DNA of 64,000 nucleotides, from contig NZ_JAGFNP010000014.1 of assembly GCF_017592475.1 (NCBI RefSeq), positions 104,565-168,564 of the forward strand, given 5' to 3'. A model generated the notes under the pieces. It made no database searches. It was not told the DNA's origin and saw nothing but the letters and a program-made list of their open reading frames with translations. Below, in pieces: positions 8,892 through 16,436 of this stretch (position 1 is the first letter of the stretch; every line of letters starts with the position of its first letter). This DNA comes from Glycomyces niveus. Its GTDB lineage: Bacteria; Actinomycetota; Actinomycetes; Mycobacteriales; Micromonosporaceae. The translations under genes and the position numbers were made by a program.

Positions 8892-9584
8892 ATGAGCGAA
8901 CGATGGTTTGAAGGCCCCCTCTTGGGATTCGACACCGAGACGACCGGCGTCGCGGTCGACCGCGACCGGATCGTCCAGGCGGCCTTGGTGAGCGGTCCGC
9001 AGCCGGGCGTCGAGACGGCGCGCACGTGGCTGATCGACCCCGGCGTGCCGATCCCCCCGGGCGCCACCCGCGTCCACGGCATCACCGACGAGCGGGTGCA
9101 GGCCGAAGGGCTCGCGCCCGCCGCGGCCCTGGCCGAGGTCGCGGCGGCGCTGCGCGCGGCCGTGGACAACGAGGTGCCGGTGGTGGCGTTCCGAGCCGGG
9201 TTCGACTGCACGCTGCTGTCGTTCGAGCTGGAGCGGCACGGCATCGAGCAGCCCGACTGGGCGCGCATGGCGGTCGTGGACCCGTCGGTGCTCGACAAAC
9301 GGGTGGACAAGTACCGCAAGGGCAAGCGGACCCTCGGGGTGACGGCCGCGCATTACGGGGTGCCGCACTCGGAGGCCCACTCGGCGGCCGGCGACGCGAT
9401 CGCCACGGTCGCCCTGGCGCGCGCGATCGGCACGATGTACCCGGAGGTCGGGGCGATCACCCCCGGCGAGCTCCATGCCGCGCAGGTGCGCTGGCACGCG
9501 GAGGACGCGGCGAGCCTCGAGGCGTTCTTCCGCCGCAAGGGCCGGGACGAGGCGGTGGAGCGCCGCTGGCCCCTGTGCCGCTGA
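8892..9584 (+). CDS. DnaQ-like 3'-5' exonuclease (DEDDh)
   Basis: A 230-aa protein with the DEDDh exonuclease motifs: Exo I FDTETTG (D14, E16), Exo II with VVAFRAGFD, and Exo III HSAAGDA. This is the fold of the DNA polymerase III epsilon subunit. The usual Asn of Exo II (NAxFD) is replaced, but the acidic residue remains. Small stand-alone proteins of this type are common in actinobacteria and are used in proofreading or repair; whether this one is polymerase-associated cannot be told. TACGGT (8880-8885) six bases before the ATG suggests a leaderless start. Confidence 0.88.
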   Translation: MSERWFEGPLLGFDTETTGVAVDRDRIVQAALVSGPQPGVETARTWLIDPGVPIPPGATRVHGITDERVQAEGLAPAAALAEVAAALRAAVDNEVPVVAFRAGFDCTLLSFELERHGIEQPDWARMAVVDPSVLDKRVDKYRKGKRTLGVTAAHYGVPHSEAHSAAGDAIATVALARAIGTMYPEVGAITPGELHAAQVRWHAEDAASLEAFFRRKGRDEAVERRWPLCR

Positions 9585-9705
9585 GCCGCGGTTCGCGGGA
9601 TGCGGCGTGCTCCCGTCCACAAGCCCCCACCCACCACAAGAGGGGAAGATAAGGTCTGCGGCGATCGTGGCAGCCGGGTCCGACAGAAAACCGCCCCGAA
9701 CGACG

Positions 9706-9742
9706 ACTGCGGGCCCCGATTCACTGGATCGGGGCCCGCAGT
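9706..9742. terminator. Convergent terminator between exonuclease and lipoprotein genes
   Basis: A perfect 15-bp stem (ACTGCGGGCCCCGAT with its complement) and a 7-nt loop lie between the 3' ends of the plus-strand exonuclease gene and the minus-strand lipoprotein gene, as expected of a bidirectional terminator. Confidence 0.75.
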
Positions 9743-9773
9743 GCGAGTTCGGTTCGCGTACCTGGCGGCGCGC

Positions 9774-10490
9774 TTAGTGGCCTTCGGCTTCGCCCTCGGG
9801 CTCGTAGTACTCGCGCTCTTCGGGCGCGAGCGCCTGGCCCACCGGCAGGCTCGCCGGGACGGAGGTGCCGTCGGCGAAGTGGAACACCACGTCGAGGGTG
9901 TCGCCCGGGCGGAGTTCCTCGCTGAGGTTCTCGATGAGGAAGTAGGAGCCGGATTCGGCGCCCTGGTCGAGTCGCACGTAGTCGGCCGGGGCGATGACGA
10001 TCGGCTCGTAGGCCTCCTCGCCGTCGAGCTCGTCGACCGCGGGGGCCTCGGAGGTCGCGCCGTCGGCCGGAGCGCTCGTCTCCTCCGTGGACTCGCCGGT
10101 GGTCTCGTCCGACTCCGGGGACTCGCTCGCGCCCTCGCGCGCCGCTTCCATGGCCTCGGCGGCCTGGGCGGCGGGGTCGACGAACGTCACCGTGCCGGCG
10201 GTGGTCTCGATGCTCTCGAGGCTGATCTCGGTCTCGCCCTCGTTGCCGATCCACAGCCGCAGGGCCGCGTCGTCGCCGGCCGCGTAGCCCTCGGCGGAGG
10301 TGAACTCGACCTGGAGGTCGCGCAGCGCGATGTCGCCGTCGTCGATGTTGACCCCGGCGATCGCGCTCTGCTTGACCTCGGTCTGAGACCCCAGACTCGC
10401 GCCGCACGCGGACAGAGCGGTCGCAGCGGCCCCCGCGATAGCGATGGCGGCCGCGCGGCGAACCGTCGCCGTGCTGATTCCCCTGACCAC
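9774..10490 (-). CDS. lpqE: LpqE-like lipoprotein
   Basis: A 238-aa secreted lipoprotein. A basic, hydrophobic signal peptide ends in the lipobox ALSAC, the lipidated Cys being residue 29 from the chosen start. The mature region, opening with a run resembling mycobacterial LpqE and including INDVALRD-like IDDGDIALRD, is followed by a Ser/Glu/Thr-rich insert (about 115-150) and a beta-rich end. An ATG ten codons upstream (10520) is open, but the RBS GGAGGA lies inside that extension, six bases before the GTG at 10490. Its divergent position beside carD matches lpqE beside carD in mycobacteria. Function is unknown. Confidence 0.75.
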   Translation of the reverse strand: MVRGISTATVRRAAAIAIAGAAATALSACGASLGSQTEVKQSAIAGVNIDDGDIALRDLQVEFTSAEGYAAGDDAALRLWIGNEGETEISLESIETTAGTVTFVDPAAQAAEAMEAAREGASESPESDETTGESTEETSAPADGATSEAPAVDELDGEEAYEPIVIAPADYVRLDQGAESGSYFLIENLSEELRPGDTLDVVFHFADGTSVPASLPVGQALAPEEREYYEPEGEAEGH

Positions 10491-10918
10491 TGCTGGTCCT
10501 CCCTGAGTTCCGACAGGCATGCTGACGACAGCGTAGACGACGAGCCCTCATCGTTTCCCTTGGCCGGGCGGCAGGCGAGCCCTGGATCTCACCCGGAGCT
10601 TCCCGTCCGCCTTTTTCCTTGCGCCGCAACGCAACTCACCTCGAAAACGATCATCGCGGCAGGTAGTCGCGACGCGAGATCGGACGCGGGGGCGCGGCCG
10701 GGCACCACTGAGGAGCCGCCCGGCGGGCCGCCGGGAGGGGCCGGACACGAAAGAGGGACGCAGGCCTCATTTGTCTCCTCTGCTCGCCGCCCGAGAGCCC
10801 AAGGTGCCGTAGAGTAATCAGTCACATACCAATTGACCAGGGAATTCGCGGCGATCCGCTGTCGGGGAAACCCCCGATCCCGTGTTAAGCTGGACACAGC
10901 GAAAGGGGTTTCGATCCT
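10491..10918. other. lpqE-carD intergenic region with carD promoter candidate
   Basis: 428 bp between divergent genes. TAAGCT at 10884-10889 matches the TANNNT -10 pattern about 30 bp before the carD start, and GAAAGGGG precedes the ATG as RBS. A GC-rich inverted repeat lies near 10710-10740. Open frames here are antisense shadows; I see no gene. Confidence 0.45.
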
Positions 10919-11416
10919 ATGGGTTTTAGTGTCGGCGAGACCGTTGTCTACCCCCACCACGGGGCCGCACTCGTTGAAGCTGTAGAGACTCGCACCATCG
11001 GCGGTATCGAACAGGAATACCTCGTGCTGCGTGTCGAGCAGGGTGACCTCACGGTCAAGGTTCCAGCAAAGAACGTCGAGCTCGTCGGCGTCCGGGAAGT
11101 CGTCGGCGCCGAGGGCCTCGAAGAGGTCTTCGAGGTGCTGCGCGCCCCCCACACCGAGGAGCCCACCAACTGGTCGCGGCGTTACAAGGCCAATGTCGAG
11201 AAGCTCGCGTCCGGTTCTCCGCTGAAGATAGCAGAGGTCGTCCGCGACCTGTGGCGGCGCGACCGCGAGCGCGGACTCTCCGCCGGGGAGAAGCGCATGC
11301 TCTCCAAGGCCCGCGAGATCCTCACCGGCGAGATCGCCCTCGCCGAGGACTGCGTGAAGGACGAGGCCGACAACATCCTCGACAAGGTCCTGCTCTCGGA
11401 GGCCCCGGTCAAGTAG
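10919..11416 (+). CDS. carD: CarD family RNA polymerase-binding transcriptional regulator
   Basis: A 165-aa CarD protein, close to the 162 aa of mycobacterial CarD. The N-terminal RNAP-interaction Tudor-like domain (about 1-55) opens VGETVVYPHHGAA. The C-terminal helical DNA-binding domain contains TNWSRRYKAN, with W85 at the position of the Trp that wedges into the upstream edge of the transcription bubble in M. tuberculosis CarD. It stabilises open promoter complexes, notably at rRNA promoters. ispF starts 26 bp downstream and is probably co-transcribed; ispD, which commonly sits between carD and ispF, is absent here. Confidence 0.97.
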   Translation: MGFSVGETVVYPHHGAALVEAVETRTIGGIEQEYLVLRVEQGDLTVKVPAKNVELVGVREVVGAEGLEEVFEVLRAPHTEEPTNWSRRYKANVEKLASGSPLKIAEVVRDLWRRDRERGLSAGEKRMLSKAREILTGEIALAEDCVKDEADNILDKVLLSEAPVK

Positions 11417-11441
11417 CCGGCCCCCGCAGCACCGCTTCAAC

Positions 11442-11981
11442 GTGAGCAACGACAGCTTCGAGCACACCACGGACTCCCGCGACCGCGCCAGCGCGACCCC
11501 GAGTCCCCATACGCCCTTCGTCATCGGGCACGGCAGCGACGTGCACCGCTTCGACGAGGGCCAGCCATGCCGCCTCGCCTGCCTCTCCTGGCCCGGCGAG
11601 GCGGGTCTGGCCGGGCACTCCGACGGTGACGTGGCCGCACACGCGGCCTGCGACGCCTTGCTCTCCGCCGCCGGTCTCGGCGATCTCGGCGCGAACTTCG
11701 GCACTTCCCGTCCCGAATGGGCCGGCGCCTCCGGTGCCGCGCTCCTGGGCGAGTCCGCGCGCCGCGTGCGCGCCGCCGGATGGGCGATCGGGAACGTGTC
11801 CGTGCAGGTCATCGGCAACCGGCCCAAGATCGGCCCGCGCCGGGCCGAGGCCGAGTCCGCGATGGGCGAGGCGATCGGCGCGCCGGTGCGCCTCTCCGCG
11901 ACCACCACTGACGGCCTGGGCTTCACCGGACGAGGCGAGGGTCTCGCCGCGACCGCGGTAGCGTTGCTGTACCAGCAGTGA
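11442..11981 (+). CDS. ispF: 2-C-methyl-D-erythritol 2,4-cyclodiphosphate synthase
   Basis: A 179-aa enzyme of the MEP isoprenoid pathway that cyclises CDP-methylerythritol 2-phosphate to MEcPP and CMP. Zn ligands appear in GSDVHRF (D33, H35) and in GHSDGDVAAHA; the C-terminal block TTTDGLGFTGRGEG is diagnostic. The GTG start at 11442 adds about 25 poorly conserved residues before the conserved FVIGHGSDVH, so a later start is possible. It follows carD closely. ispD must be elsewhere in the genome or outside the window. Confidence 0.95.
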   Translation: MSNDSFEHTTDSRDRASATPSPHTPFVIGHGSDVHRFDEGQPCRLACLSWPGEAGLAGHSDGDVAAHAACDALLSAAGLGDLGANFGTSRPEWAGASGAALLGESARRVRAAGWAIGNVSVQVIGNRPKIGPRRAEAESAMGEAIGAPVRLSATTTDGLGFTGRGEGLAATAVALLYQQ

Positions 11982-12002
11982 CCGCCGTTCGGAAGTTATC
12001 CC

Positions 12003-12872
12003 ATGGACGCAGACCCCACCCGCCGCTCCGTCGCGGAGTACGTGCAGCGCGCCGAGATGCTGTACGAGCTCGGCCAAGTCGAGGACGCCCGCGCCGAAGT
12101 CGACGCCGCCCTGCGGGTCGACCCCCTCGACCCCGACGCGAACGCCATGGCCGCCGCCTGCGCGCTCGCCGTGCACGACCCCGACGAGGCCCTGACGTAC
12201 GCGGGCGCGGCGCTCGCGCACAAGCCCGAGCATTCGCGGGCGATGATCACCCGCGGGTACGCGCTCGCCGACACCGGGCGGCGCGACGAAGCCCTGCAGG
12301 CCGCCGCGAGCATGCTCGACCTCGACCGGGCGTCGTGGCGGCACCACGTGCACTACGCGCTCATCACCCGCCGGGCGGGCGCGGCCCAGCCCGCGCTCGA
12401 CGCCGCGTGGAACGCGGTGAACCTCGCTCCCGACCAGCCGCGCACGCATCTGGTGCTCGCGGCGATCGCCGAGAGCCTGGAGATGAACGACCTCGCGAAG
12501 CGGTCCCGGCAGGCCGCCGAGGACCTCGAGCCCGAACGCGCCGCCGAGACCGAACGCGCCGTGGGAGCCGACGAGCTCCTGCAGCGCCTCGACCCGGGCG
12601 GCCGCGTGCCCCCGGAGGCCCGCCGCATGCCGCGCAAATGGGTCGACGCCGACCCGGCCGACCCCGCGTGGCGCGGCAAGATCTACGGCCCCGGGCTCTT
12701 CCGCGGCGCGCTCGGCCGCTCCATCCTGCTCGGCCTCGCCGTCGTCTTCGCGGTCCCGGCCGTGCTCGGGTCTGAGATCGACGCCGGGGCGCGGCTGTTC
12801 TTCGCGGTCGTCGCGGTCGCGGCGTGGGTGGGATGGTTCACAGTTCTGCGTAGGCACCGCAACCCCGAGTGA
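12003..12872 (+). CDS. TPR-repeat membrane protein
   Basis: A 289-aa protein. Residues about 8-185 contain degenerate tetratricopeptide repeats (for example YELGQVEDARAEVDAALRVD and YALADTGRRDEALQAAASML), a protein-protein interaction solenoid. After a Pro/basic linker there are two hydrophobic segments (about 238-256 and 263-281), so the TPR domain is membrane anchored and probably cytoplasmic. It starts 21 bp after ispF, suggesting read-through from carD-ispF. The partner proteins are unknown. Confidence 0.8.
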   Translation: MDADPTRRSVAEYVQRAEMLYELGQVEDARAEVDAALRVDPLDPDANAMAAACALAVHDPDEALTYAGAALAHKPEHSRAMITRGYALADTGRRDEALQAAASMLDLDRASWRHHVHYALITRRAGAAQPALDAAWNAVNLAPDQPRTHLVLAAIAESLEMNDLAKRSRQAAEDLEPERAAETERAVGADELLQRLDPGGRVPPEARRMPRKWVDADPADPAWRGKIYGPGLFRGALGRSILLGLAVVFAVPAVLGSEIDAGARLFFAVVAVAAWVGWFTVLRRHRNPE

Positions 12873-12927
12873 CCTTTCGCGCGGGGCGCTCGTTAGTCCT
12901 TCACCACGATCTTTGGAGGACGAGCTA

Positions 12928-14022
12928 GTGACGACCTGCTGGGTTCCCGGGGCCGACGAGAGCCCCTACAACATCCACAATCTCCCGTTCGGGGTCTTCT
13001 CGACCGCGGAGGAGACGCTGCCGCGGATCGGCGTGCGCATCGGCGACCAGATCCTCGACATGCACAAGGCCGTGCTCTCGGGCGACTGCCAGACCTGCGC
13101 GGCGTGCACCGCGCTGCGCGACCCCGCGCTCAACCGGCTCCTCTCGCTCGGCAAGTCCGCGTGGAAGCAGATCCGGACCCAGGCGCAGGAGGCGCTCACC
13201 GAGGCGAGCATCCAGGAGATCGCGAGCAACTGGCTGACCCCGCTCAGCGAGGCGGTGATGCACGCGCCGCTGCTGGTGACCGACTACGTCGACTTCACGA
13301 TGCGCGCGCCCGAAGCCGCCCGCCTCCACCCGCGCGCCTCCAACGGCCGGGCCTCGACGATCATTCCCTCCGGAATGGACTTGGTGCGGCCCGCGGGGCA
13401 CCGCCGGGGCGAGGACGGGCAGCCCGTGTTCGGGCCGACCCGGGCGCTCGACATCGAGGCCGAGGTCGGGTTCCTCGTCGGCGGGGAGACCGAGCTGGGG
13501 CGGCCGGTGTCGCCGGACGCGTTCGAGGACCACGTGTTCGGCGCGGTCCTGCTCAACGACTGGACCGCCCGCGACTTCGCGGAGCTCGAGACCGACGGGC
13601 TCGGCCCGTTCGCGTCGAAGTCGTTCGCGACCTCGATGAGCGCGTGGGTGACCCCGATCGAGGCGCTCAACGCCGCCCGCACCGCCGCGCCGGAGCCGCG
13701 CTCGGACATGGCGTCCTACCTGAAGGAGTCGGACCGGTACGGGTTCGACCTGCACTTGAACATCGAGGTGAACGGCGTGGCGGTCGCCGGGGCGGACTTC
13801 GCGGAGTCGTACTGGACGCCCGCGCAGCAGCTGGCGCAGCTCACCTCGGGCGGCGCGCTCCTGCGCGCGGGCCTGCTGTACGGCTCGGGCGAGGCCGTCA
13901 CCGGCCGGTTCAACCTGGAGAACGGCGACACGGTGAAGGTCACCGCGACCGCGCCGGGCCCGCGCGGCACCACGATCGCGCTCGGCGAGGTCGAGGCCCG
14001 CGTCCTGCCGTCCATCACCTGA
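12928..14022 (+). CDS. Fumarylacetoacetase-like protein, lacking catalytic segments
   Basis: A 364-aa member of the fumarylacetoacetate hydrolase (FAH) family, the last enzyme of tyrosine degradation. The N-terminal domain has NLPFGVF; the metal-binding set DYVDF, LDIEAEVGF and LLNDWTARDF is present. However, between DYVDF and GRAS only 16 residues occur where mammalian FAH has about 28, so the catalytic-His segment is missing. A second shortening removes the region that carries the partner Glu. Family members are about 400-430 aa. The GTG at 12928 is chosen because GGAGG lies 8 nt upstream; the TTG at 12913 overlaps that RBS. Activity is doubtful. Confidence 0.8.
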   Translation: MTTCWVPGADESPYNIHNLPFGVFSTAEETLPRIGVRIGDQILDMHKAVLSGDCQTCAACTALRDPALNRLLSLGKSAWKQIRTQAQEALTEASIQEIASNWLTPLSEAVMHAPLLVTDYVDFTMRAPEAARLHPRASNGRASTIIPSGMDLVRPAGHRRGEDGQPVFGPTRALDIEAEVGFLVGGETELGRPVSPDAFEDHVFGAVLLNDWTARDFAELETDGLGPFASKSFATSMSAWVTPIEALNAARTAAPEPRSDMASYLKESDRYGFDLHLNIEVNGVAVAGADFAESYWTPAQQLAQLTSGGALLRAGLLYGSGEAVTGRFNLENGDTVKVTATAPGPRGTTIALGEVEARVLPSIT

Positions 14023-14094
14023 CCGGCCCCGCGTTCGGCCCGGAACGCGAACCGGCCGGTACCGCGCGGTGCGGTACCGGCCGGGGAAGCCTGG

Positions 14095-14577
14095 TCAGAC
14101 GAGGACGGTCTTGGCGCTCGGGGCGAGCTCCGCGATGAGCTCGACCTCGACGGGGGCGCCCAGCGGCAGTTCGGCCACGCCGACCGCGCTGCGCGCGTGC
14201 GTCCCGGCCTCGCCGAAGACCTCGCCGAGGAGTTCGGACGCGCCGTTGAGCACCTTCGGCTGGCCGGTGAACCCGGGGGCCGAGGCGACGAAGCCGACGA
14301 CCTTCACGATCCGCACGACCTCGTCGAGCGGCGCGATCGACGCGACCGCGGCCAGCGCGTTCAAAGCGCAGATCCGGGCCAGGTCGTAGCCCTGCTCGGG
14401 GTCGATCTCGGCGCCGACCTTCCCGGCGGCGACGAGCGCGCCGTCGACCATCGGCAGCTGCCCCGAGGTGTACACGTAGTCCCCCGAGCGCACGGCGGGC
14501 CGGTAGGCGGCGAGCGGCGGCACGACCGTCGGCAGCGTCAGCCCCAGGCGCGCGAGCGCCTTGTCCACATCGGTCAC
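14095..14577 (-). CDS. RidA/YjgF family protein
   Basis: A 160-aa RidA-superfamily protein, slightly longer than the typical 125-130 aa. RidA proteins deaminate reactive enamine/imine intermediates from PLP enzymes. Recognisable parts are YVYTSGQLPMVDG near the N-terminus and the C-terminal VELPLGAPVEVE-like strand (AELPLGAPVEVELIAEL). The arginine that binds the substrate carboxylate in canonical RidA is not obvious, so this may be an Rid-like subgroup. The GTG at 14577 lies two bases downstream of the stop of the DUF4177-like gene, so the two form an operon. Confidence 0.85.
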   Translation of the reverse strand: MTDVDKALARLGLTLPTVVPPLAAYRPAVRSGDYVYTSGQLPMVDGALVAAGKVGAEIDPEQGYDLARICALNALAAVASIAPLDEVVRIVKVVGFVASAPGFTGQPKVLNGASELLGEVFGEAGTHARSAVGVAELPLGAPVEVELIAELAPSAKTVLV

Positions 14578-14579
14578 CG

Positions 14580-14738
14580 CTACTGCTCCTTCTTGCGCTT
14601 GAAGTACGCCACGAGCTGCTCCGAGTTCTGTCCGGGCACGACGGCGACCAGTTCCCAGCCCTCGTCGCCGAAGTTGTCGAGGATCATCTTCGTGTTGTGG
14701 ATCAGCAGCGGCGCGGTGAGGTACTCCCATTTCTCCAT
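14580..14738 (-). CDS. DUF4177-like small protein
   Basis: A 52-aa protein whose sequence (MEKWEYLTAPLL, then a GDEGWELVAVVPG segment and a basic tail YFKRKKEQ) matches the short DUF4177 pattern of an N-terminal strand followed by GWELV. The open frame extends 13 codons further upstream, but TACTGT (14745-14750) ends six bases before the ATG at 14738, pointing to a leaderless start there. It is the first gene of an operon with the RidA-like gene. Function is unknown. Confidence 0.75.
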   Translation of the reverse strand: MEKWEYLTAPLLIHNTKMILDNFGDEGWELVAVVPGQNSEQLVAYFKRKKEQ

Positions 14739-14757
14739 GCGCCCACAGTACGGCGTC

Positions 14758-14786
14758 TTGATCCGGCGGCGTCGCACCGCTACGCT
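14758..14786 (+). promoter_or_regulatory. Sigma70-type promoter for the 14863 gene
   Basis: TTGATC (14758-14763), a 17-bp spacer and TACGCT (14781-14786) form a good vegetative promoter about 70 bp before the plus-strand membrane protein gene. It lies back to back with the leaderless promoter of the DUF4177-like gene. Confidence 0.6.
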
Positions 14787-14862
14787 CAGAGTGCGTCGCC
14801 TCCCCCGAAGTCCTTACGGTGCGCCGTCTCGGGCCGCACCAGTCGAACCAGGGAGTGTTCCC

Positions 14863-15453
14863 GTGTCGTCTGACACCAGTGCGCCGTCCTCCGAAACCGC
14901 GCCCCATGACGATCAGTCCGGCAGTGCCGCCGAGCGGTCCGGTGCCGCGGCGCCGCCTGAGATCCCCGAGCAGCGGGCCGCCAGGGCCGGGCACGGCCGG
15001 CACGCGCCGCCGCGCGACAAGTCCGGCCGGTGGTGGCCGTGGCTCATCGCGGCCGCCGTCGCGGCGTTCTGCGTCGCGCTCGTCCTCGGCGCGATGCGCC
15101 TGTTCGTGGACGTCGGCGACGTCACCGACTCGCCCGAGCACACCGTGGACGCGTTCCTGGAGGCGCTGCTGCACGAGCGCGACGCCGAGGCGGCCGCCGC
15201 GTGGCTGTGCGCGGACAAGGCCGACCGGGACCTGAGCGAGGCGGTCGCGGCCCTGTCCTTCACGGACCGGCCGGGCGAGTTCGCGTGGGACGGCGTCGCC
15301 GAGACCGGCCGGTCGGTCGGGGCGGCCACGGTCGAGGCGGAGATCCGCGTCGGCGAGGCCGGGGCGATCGCAGAGCCCGCGACATGGGTGTTCTCGCTCG
15401 TCGCCGAAGAGGGCGAGCCGCAATGGCTCATATGCGGGATCACCGCGGCCTGA
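14863..15453 (+). CDS. Membrane-anchored hypothetical protein
   Basis: A 196-aa protein: a disordered N-terminus rich in Ser/Ala/Pro (1-55), one transmembrane helix (about 58-80), and an extracytoplasmic domain beginning SPEHTVDAFLEALLHERD. That start resembles NTF2/DUF4878-like accessory domains of actinobacterial membrane proteins. The GTG at 14863 has an upstream GGGAG RBS; the larger open frame upstream is antisense to ridA and not coding. The ArsA-like pair starts 14 bp downstream but has its own promoter. Confidence 0.75.
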   Translation: MSSDTSAPSSETAPHDDQSGSAAERSGAAAPPEIPEQRAARAGHGRHAPPRDKSGRWWPWLIAAAVAAFCVALVLGAMRLFVDVGDVTDSPEHTVDAFLEALLHERDAEAAAAWLCADKADRDLSEAVAALSFTDRPGEFAWDGVAETGRSVGAATVEAEIRVGEAGAIAEPATWVFSLVAEEGEPQWLICGITAA

Positions 15454-15467
15454 CTAGACTCCGATGA

Positions 15468-16436
15468 ATGACTGCCTCAGCGCTCCCGGTGCCGCGACTG
15501 CACATCGTGACCGGGAAGGGCGGCACGGGGAAGACCTCGGTCGCGGCCGCGCTGGCGCTGGCCCTGGCCGGCGCCGGGCGGCGGGTGCTCCTGGTGGAGG
15601 TCGAAGGGCGGCAGGGGATCGCGCCGCTGTTCGACGCGCCGTCGCTGGGTTACGAGGAGCGGCATCTGGCCGCGGGCCTGGACGGCGGGGAGGTGTTCGG
15701 GCAGTCGGTGGACGCCGACGAGGCGCTGCTGGACTACCTGACGATGTTCTACCGGCTGGGTTCGGCGGGGAAGGCGCTGCAGAAGTTCGGGGCGATCGAC
15801 TTCGCGACGACGATCGCGCCGGGCCTGCGGGACATCCTGCTCACGGGCAAGCTCAAGGAGGCGGTGTCGCGCACCGAGTCGGGCCGGATGGCCTATGACG
15901 CGGTGGTGCTGGACGCGCCGCCGACGGGCCGGGTGGTGAAGTTCCTGAACGTGACGGTGGAGAGCGGGCGGCTGGCGAAGACCGGGCCGATCGGGAAGCA
16001 CTCGCGGTCGGTGGCGCGGATGCTGCACTCGTCGCTGACGGCGGTGCACGTGGTGACGACGCCGGCGGCGATGCCGGTGCAGGAGAGCGTGGACGCGTAC
16101 CGGGAGCTCATGGCCGCGGACCTCCCGGTGGGGCACCTGGTGCTGAATAAGGTCGCGGGCGCGAAGGCCGTGGAGGTCGACCCGGAGGCGATCGCGGCCG
16201 GGCTCGCTCGCGCGGGCGTTGGCCCCGACGCCGCGCTCGTGGCGGGCCTGGTGGAGGAGTACGCGGCGGCGAAGGCGGAGATCGAGGCGGTGGACGGGTA
16301 CCGGGACCGGCTCGAGCGGTTGGGCCGCCCGGTGGAGGAGCTGCCGCTGCTGCCCGAGGGGGTGGACCTGTCGGGGCTGTACCAGCTCGCGCGGGTGCTG
16401 CGTCCGGGCGTGTCGGGGGAGCGGCGCCATGGCTGA
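15468..16436 (+). CDS. ArsA/Get3-like ATPase, first of a pair
   Basis: A 322-aa P-loop ATPase of the ArsA/Get3 class. The deviant Walker A GKGGTGKT (16-23) has the signature lysine that reaches across the dimer. Switch-like segments include VVLDAPPTGR. It is orthologous by position to Rv3679 of M. tuberculosis and SCO3577/3578 of Streptomyces, which lie beside whiB4/wblA. True arsenite transport is unlikely, as no ArsB is nearby; a redox or membrane-protein targeting role is suggested for the family. TAGACT (15455-15460) seven bases before the ATG implies a leaderless mRNA. It overlaps the next gene by 8 bp. Confidence 0.9.
   Translation: MTASALPVPRLHIVTGKGGTGKTSVAAALALALAGAGRRVLLVEVEGRQGIAPLFDAPSLGYEERHLAAGLDGGEVFGQSVDADEALLDYLTMFYRLGSAGKALQKFGAIDFATTIAPGLRDILLTGKLKEAVSRTESGRMAYDAVVLDAPPTGRVVKFLNVTVESGRLAKTGPIGKHSRSVARMLHSSLTAVHVVTTPAAMPVQESVDAYRELMAADLPVGHLVLNKVAGAKAVEVDPEAIAAGLARAGVGPDAALVAGLVEEYAAAKAEIEAVDGYRDRLERLGRPVEELPLLPEGVDLSGLYQLARVLRPGVSGERRHG

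Noticed and set aside
4982..8911. Very long plus-strand open frame (about 1300 codons) across recD2 and the AGCS gene
   Set aside because: It is antisense to two firmly identified genes and its translation is low-complexity Arg/Gly/Asp/Glu-rich sequence, the usual shadow of high-GC coding DNA.
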